A DNA stretch of 9,001 nt from Oscillospiraceae bacterium (GTDB taxonomy: Bacteria; Bacillota; Clostridia; Oscillospirales; Ruminococcaceae). Positions 5,755 to 9,001 of this stretch are shown in pieces. Location of the stretch: contig JAFPPJ010000282.1 of the NCBI GenBank assembly GCA_017410745.1, forward strand, positions 1-9,001, written 5' to 3'. Both the position numbers and the translations under genes were made by a program. The first letter of the stretch is position 1, and each line of letters begins with the position of its first letter. The notes below the pieces were generated by a model that worked only from the letters and a program-made list of their open reading frames with translations, had not been told where the DNA came from and did no database searches.

Positions 5755-7038
5755 ATGAAGGACAGCTTAGGCGTTTCAAACGGACATCTTACCATAGGCG
5801 GCATCGACTGCACAGAGCTTGCAGAACAGTACGGCACGCCGCTCTATGTTATGGATGAGGATGTTATCAGACAGGCGTGCCGCGAATTCAAGGCATCGAT
5901 AGACGAGTGCTACGGCAGAGGCATGGTATGCTATGCCACAAAGGCATTCTGCTGCAAGGAAATGTGCAGGATAATGAAGGATGAGGGCATAGGCCTCGAC
6001 ACCGTATCGGGCGGCGAGATATATACAGCCCTTGCTGCAGGCTTCCCCGCAGACAGGATAGTATTCACATCCAACAACAAGAAGGATGAGGAGATAGCCC
6101 TTGCCATCGACAACAACATCGGGCGCATCACCTGCGACAACATCGAGGAGCTTTACCGCATATCGGACATAGCCTCTAAGAAGAACAAGACCGTCAGGGT
6201 AGTGCTCAGACTCAAGCCCGGCGTTGAGGCGCATACCTTTGAGGCGGTAATGACCGGCAAGATAGACTCCAAGTTCGGCTTTGCGATAGAGACGGGCGAA
6301 GCGCTCAAGGCTGCAAAGGAGGTCGCAGGGCTTCCTTCCATCGAGCTTGCAGGCATTCACTGCCATATCGGCTCACAGATACACGAGATAGCCCCCTTCG
6401 AGAAGGCGTGTGAGGTCATGTTCGACTTCATCGGCAAGCTCCGTGACGAGGGCATCATAATAAAGGATCTCAGCCTGGGCGGCGGCTTCGGCATAAAGTA
6501 TACCGATGCGGACAAGCCCATCCCCTACGGCGACTATATGAAGGCAGTATCGGCAAAGGCAAAGCAGTGCTGCGAGAAGCTCGGACTTGATATGCCCTTC
6601 ATCATGATAGAGCCGGGACGCTCCATAGCAGCTCCCGCAGGCATCACGCTGTATACCGTAGGCTCAAGGAAGATCATCCCCGGCATACGCACCTATATCG
6701 GCATCGACGGCGGTATGCCCGATAATCCGAGATATGCACTGTATAAGTCGGAGTACACCGCAGAGGTGGCAAACAAGGCAGATGAGCCCAAGGATGAGAT
6801 AGTCACCATCGCAGGACGCACCTGCGAATCGGGCGACCTTATCGGCGAGAATATGCCCCTGCAGCACGCTGAGGCGGGCGACACCGTAGCGATACTTGCC
6901 ACGGGCGCATACAACTACTCCATGGCTTCCCACTACAACCGCGTTCCCAATGCTGCGGTAGTTATGGTAAAGGGCGGCACATCACGGGTGGTAGTACGCC
7001 GTGAGACCTTTGAAGATATGGCAAAGAACGATATATGA
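5755..7038 (+). CDS. lysA: Diaminopimelate decarboxylase
   Basis: The enzyme converts meso-diaminopimelate to L-lysine plus CO2 with pyridoxal phosphate, the last step of lysine synthesis. It has the fold-type III (alanine racemase-like) barrel. Counting from the ATG at 5755 (427 residues), the PLP-binding lysine is Lys63 in YATKAF, with HCHIGSQ at about 202-208, GGGFG at 242-246, EPGR at 286-289, and CESGD at 357-361, whose cysteine completes the partner active site in the dimer. GAYNYSMASHYN lies near 384-395. Two starts are possible: ATG 5755, one base after the engB stop with GGTGA (5745-5749) upstream, or in-frame GTG 5746 with AGAGGA (5735-5740) five bases upstream, overlapping engB. 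The ATG is preferred on codon grounds; both give the same protein apart from three residues. tmcAL follows after 17 bases. Confidence 0.96.
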   Translation: MKDSLGVSNGHLTIGGIDCTELAEQYGTPLYVMDEDVIRQACREFKASIDECYGRGMVCYATKAFCCKEMCRIMKDEGIGLDTVSGGEIYTALAAGFPADRIVFTSNNKKDEEIALAIDNNIGRITCDNIEELYRISDIASKKNKTVRVVLRLKPGVEAHTFEAVMTGKIDSKFGFAIETGEALKAAKEVAGLPSIELAGIHCHIGSQIHEIAPFEKACEVMFDFIGKLRDEGIIIKDLSLGGGFGIKYTDADKPIPYGDYMKAVSAKAKQCCEKLGLDMPFIMIEPGRSIAAPAGITLYTVGSRKIIPGIRTYIGIDGGMPDNPRYALYKSEYTAEVANKADEPKDEIVTIAGRTCESGDLIGENMPLQHAEAGDTVAILATGAYNYSMASHYNRVPNAAVVMVKGGTSRVVVRRETFEDMAKNDI

Positions 7039-7055
7039 AAGGATACGATAAGAAA

Positions 7056-8468
7056 ATGAAGACCTATGGCATCATATGCGAATACAACCCCTTCCACAAC
7101 GGTCACATCTATCAGATTGAGAAGACCAAGGAGCTCACGGGTGCAGACCACATCGTTGCGATCATGAGCGGCAACTTCGTGCAGAGAGGCGAGCCTGCCA
7201 TCGTAGACAAGTTCGCAAGAGCACAGATCGCAGTAAGGAACGGCGTTGACCTTGTTATAGAGCTTCCCGTGCAGTACAGCCTTGCAAGCGCAGAGATGTT
7301 CGCACGCTCCGGCCTGATGATGCTCGGTGCGCTCCGCTGTGTTGAGGGCATCTCCTTCGGCGCTGAGACGGATGACCTTGATGCGCTCAAGAAGTGTGCG
7401 GATGCAGTGATAGAGCTTTCCACCGTTGAGAACCTCCGTCCCCTCATGGAGCAGGGCATGCCCTATCCCGCAGCTATACAGCAGCTCGTGGCGCTCAAGT
7501 ACGGCCCTGCACTTTCCGATATACTCAACACTCCCAACAATATCCTTGCTGTGGAGTATCTCAAGGCTATCAAGCTCCTCAATCTCGAGGATCAGATAAA
7601 GCCCTGCGTTATAAAGCGCGAGGGTGCTGACCATGATTCCGACGTGCCCTCCGGCAATATCGCAAGCGGCGAGCATATCCGCAGACTCATCGACGACGGC
7701 GAGGACTTCTCTCCCTTCGTTCCCGAGGACACATTCAAGTGCATCAATGAGTATGACGATCACGATCTGCTCTGCTGGTTCGAGAACTACGAGAGGGTGA
7801 TCCTCTACAGGCTCCGCACCATGTCCCCCCAGGAGATGTTCAACGCTCCCGACGTGGATCAGGGTCTTGCAAACCGTATGTTCCAGGCTTCAAGAAGCTG
7901 CAACTCCCTCGAGGATCTGCTCGAGAAGATAAAGACCCGTGCATACACAATGGCACGCATCAAGAGGATAATATTCAATATGCTCTCCGGCATACGCAAG
8001 GATGATCTCAAGGTGCCTCCCGTATACGGCAGGATACTCGCACTCAACGACAGAGGCACAGACGTGCTCAAGCTCGCAGGCTCCCTCCCCGAGAACAAGA
8101 TGTCCATACCCTTCAGCTCATCCCTCAAGGATTTCCTCAATCAGGAGAACAAGAACGCTATGAGATCCGTGGGCATGACCACCACATCGAGCGATGTGTA
8201 CGTCCTCGGTTCGAGAAATATCCGTCCGAGCGGACTTGACTTCACAACTCCCATCTACTTCAACAAGATAGAGGGCTTTGTATCCGAGCTCCCCGCAGAC
8301 CTCAAGACCACAGCACACGCAGGCACTCCCGAGGAGGTCGCTGCTGCAAGAGAGGCTGACAGGCTCGAACATGAGAGAAAGCTTGCCGAGAACGGCGGCA
8401 TATCCATGACCACCGGCGGCGCTGATACGGCAGAGGAGCTCAAGGAAGAAGCTCCCACCGAGGAATGA
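7056..8468 (+). CDS. tmcAL: tRNA(Met) cytidine acetate ligase (TmcAL/YlbM family)
   Basis: TmcAL uses acetate and ATP to form N4-acetylcytidine at the wobble position of elongator tRNA-Met. The N-terminus, GIICEYNPFHNGH (residues 5-17), has the HxGH nucleotidyltransferase motif. It is followed by SGNFVQRGEPAIVDKFARA, the most conserved stretch of the family, and IELPVQYSLASAE. The ATG at 7056 is chosen because family members begin a few residues before the EYNPFHNGH motif; AAAGGA (7038-7043) lies 12 bases upstream. An earlier in-frame ATG at 7035 overlaps the lysA stop (ATGA), would add seven residues and lacks a good ribosome site. The protein is 470 residues, against about 415 in Bacillus subtilis. 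The excess lies largely in a charged C-terminal tail rich in Glu and Ala (after about residue 420) that ends in EELKEEAPTEE, with no recognised domain. The family assignment is firm; activity is inferred from the family. Confidence 0.92.
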   Translation: MKTYGIICEYNPFHNGHIYQIEKTKELTGADHIVAIMSGNFVQRGEPAIVDKFARAQIAVRNGVDLVIELPVQYSLASAEMFARSGLMMLGALRCVEGISFGAETDDLDALKKCADAVIELSTVENLRPLMEQGMPYPAAIQQLVALKYGPALSDILNTPNNILAVEYLKAIKLLNLEDQIKPCVIKREGADHDSDVPSGNIASGEHIRRLIDDGEDFSPFVPEDTFKCINEYDDHDLLCWFENYERVILYRLRTMSPQEMFNAPDVDQGLANRMFQASRSCNSLEDLLEKIKTRAYTMARIKRIIFNMLSGIRKDDLKVPPVYGRILALNDRGTDVLKLAGSLPENKMSIPFSSSLKDFLNQENKNAMRSVGMTTTSSDVYVLGSRNIRPSGLDFTTPIYFNKIEGFVSELPADLKTTAHAGTPEEVAAAREADRLEHERKLAENGGISMTTGGADTAEELKEEAPTEE

Positions 8469-8470
8469 TC

Positions 8471-8677
8471 ATGACAAAGGAAAAGATCGACCGCATAAAT
8501 GCCCTTGCCCGCAAGATGAAGACCGTGGGGCTCACCGATGAGGAGCGTGCGGAGCAGAAAATGCTCCGTGACGAGTACCGCGCGGATTTCAGGCGCAATC
8601 TCGAAGCACAGCTCGAGAATATCGAGATAGTCGATGAGGTCAGGGAAGAGATAACGGTCACCGAGGTCAGCGAATGA
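8471..8677 (+). CDS. DUF896 (YnzC/UPF0291) small protein
   Basis: This is a 68-residue protein with the DUF896 signature: KIDRINALARKMKTVGLTDEE near the start, then EQKMLRDEYRADFRRNLEAQL, predicted as a helical hairpin. These small soluble proteins are common in Firmicutes (YnzC of Bacillus subtilis) and their function is not established. The start at 8471 is preferred over the in-frame ATG at 8465 because GAGGA (8460-8464) is then 6 bases upstream instead of adjoining the start codon. It begins two bases after the tmcAL stop, and its own stop overlaps the start of nspC (ATGA). The acidic tail after about residue 50 (DEVREE, TEVSE) is beyond the conserved core. Confidence 0.88.
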   Translation: MTKEKIDRINALARKMKTVGLTDEERAEQKMLRDEYRADFRRNLEAQLENIEIVDEVREEITVTEVSE

Positions 8678-9001
8678 ACTTTGATATATACTCCGTCCAT
8701 ACCCCGTGCTATGTGGTGGATAAGCGGCTGATAAGGAAGAATATGGAGGTGCTCGCTGATGTGCGGAAACGCACGGGAGCGAAGATACTCCTTGCGCAGA
8801 AGGCATTCTCCATGTTCGCGCTCTATCCCGATATGTCGCCGTATATCGACGGCACCACCGCAAGCGGCCTGTATGAGGCGAGGCTCGGGGCTGAGGAGAT
8901 GCCCGGCGGACAGGTGCACATCTATTCGCCCGCCTATCGAGATGATGAGTTTGATGAGATAGTGCGGTATGCAGACCATATCGTATTCAATACGCCCGCG
9001 C
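8674..9001 (+). CDS. nspC: Carboxynorspermidine decarboxylase, partial (N-terminus)
   Basis: The frame is open from ATG 8674 to the window end, 109 codons, so the C-terminal two thirds or more is missing. It begins MNFDIYSVHTPCYVVDKRL. The PLP lysine is expected at Lys43 in LLAQKAFSMF, and the stretch TASGLYEARLG followed by HIYSPAYRDDEFDEI and DHIVFNTP is typical of NspC. The family decarboxylates carboxynorspermidine or carboxyspermidine in the aspartate-semialdehyde route to (nor)spermidine. It belongs to the same fold-type III group as LysA, but the SPAY and EARLG segments point to NspC rather than a second LysA. GAGGT (8663-8667) lies 6 bases before the ATG, which overlaps the upstream stop by four bases. 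A carboxyspermidine dehydrogenase gene would be expected nearby in the genome, but is not in this window. Confidence 0.9.
   Translation, partial: MNFDIYSVHTPCYVVDKRLIRKNMEVLADVRKRTGAKILLAQKAFSMFALYPDMSPYIDGTTASGLYEARLGAEEMPGGQVHIYSPAYRDDEFDEIVRYADHIVFNTPA

Noticed and set aside
4935..5837. 300-codon open frame on the - strand
   Set aside because: It runs opposite lon, engB and lysA, which are all certain genes, has no ribosome site or family motifs, and spans their boundaries. It is a shadow of GC-biased codons.
7035..7055. Earlier in-frame start for tmcAL overlapping the lysA stop
   Set aside because: It has no good ribosome site and adds seven residues before the conserved family N-terminus. 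It cannot be fully excluded, because ATGA overlaps are common.

Overview
The window reads as a chromosomal segment from a low-GC-lineage Gram-positive gut or rumen anaerobe, most likely a Ruminococcaceae/Oscillospiraceae member of the Clostridia. This is an inference from gene content (LonA followed by EngB/YsxC, a TmcAL/YlbM protein and a DUF896/YnzC protein), strong Shine-Dalgarno sites, sigma-A-type promoters and the style of the proteins. The base composition looks moderately GC-rich for that group, and ATA and AGG codons are common. No mobile element, phage gene, CRISPR array, tRNA or rRNA was seen. All genes lie on the + strand.

Layout. Positions 1-354 are non-coding apart from a possible gene tail at the extreme left. 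They hold a strong intrinsic terminator (72-109), a G/C-tract hairpin (112-128), a cluster of GTACGG motifs (146-203, plus one at 321), a heptamer tandem array with an AT-rich palindrome (224-251), and a consensus-like promoter (263-291). That promoter drives a stand-alone gene for a secreted transglutaminase-like protein (355-1551), followed by a large imperfect hairpin (1583-1623). A second promoter, with an extended -10 (1655-1683), starts a tightly packed run of seven genes that continues past the right edge: pyrB, lon, engB, lysA, tmcAL, a DUF896 gene, and nspC (cut by the window end). Gaps are 17 bases or less, several starts and stops overlap, and no terminator is visible inside the run, so co-transcription is likely.

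Functions. The run mixes pyrimidine synthesis (PyrB), protein quality control (Lon), 50S ribosome assembly (EngB), lysine synthesis (LysA), tRNA anticodon modification (TmcAL), a small protein of unknown role (DUF896) and spermidine-type polyamine synthesis (NspC). A common theme is growth: nucleotide supply, ribosome and tRNA maturation, and aspartate-derived metabolites. LysA and NspC belong to the same PLP decarboxylase fold, and both pathways draw on aspartate semialdehyde.

The most unusual observation is that PyrB carries a C-terminal extension of about 50 residues. It resembles only the four-cysteine zinc domain of the ATCase regulatory chain PyrI and lacks the nucleotide-binding allosteric domain. 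I saw no clear multi-gene novel defence or mobile system here. Apart from the PyrB tail, the points worth a second look are the repeat-rich region upstream of the secreted protein gene, and the gene mixture of the operon.
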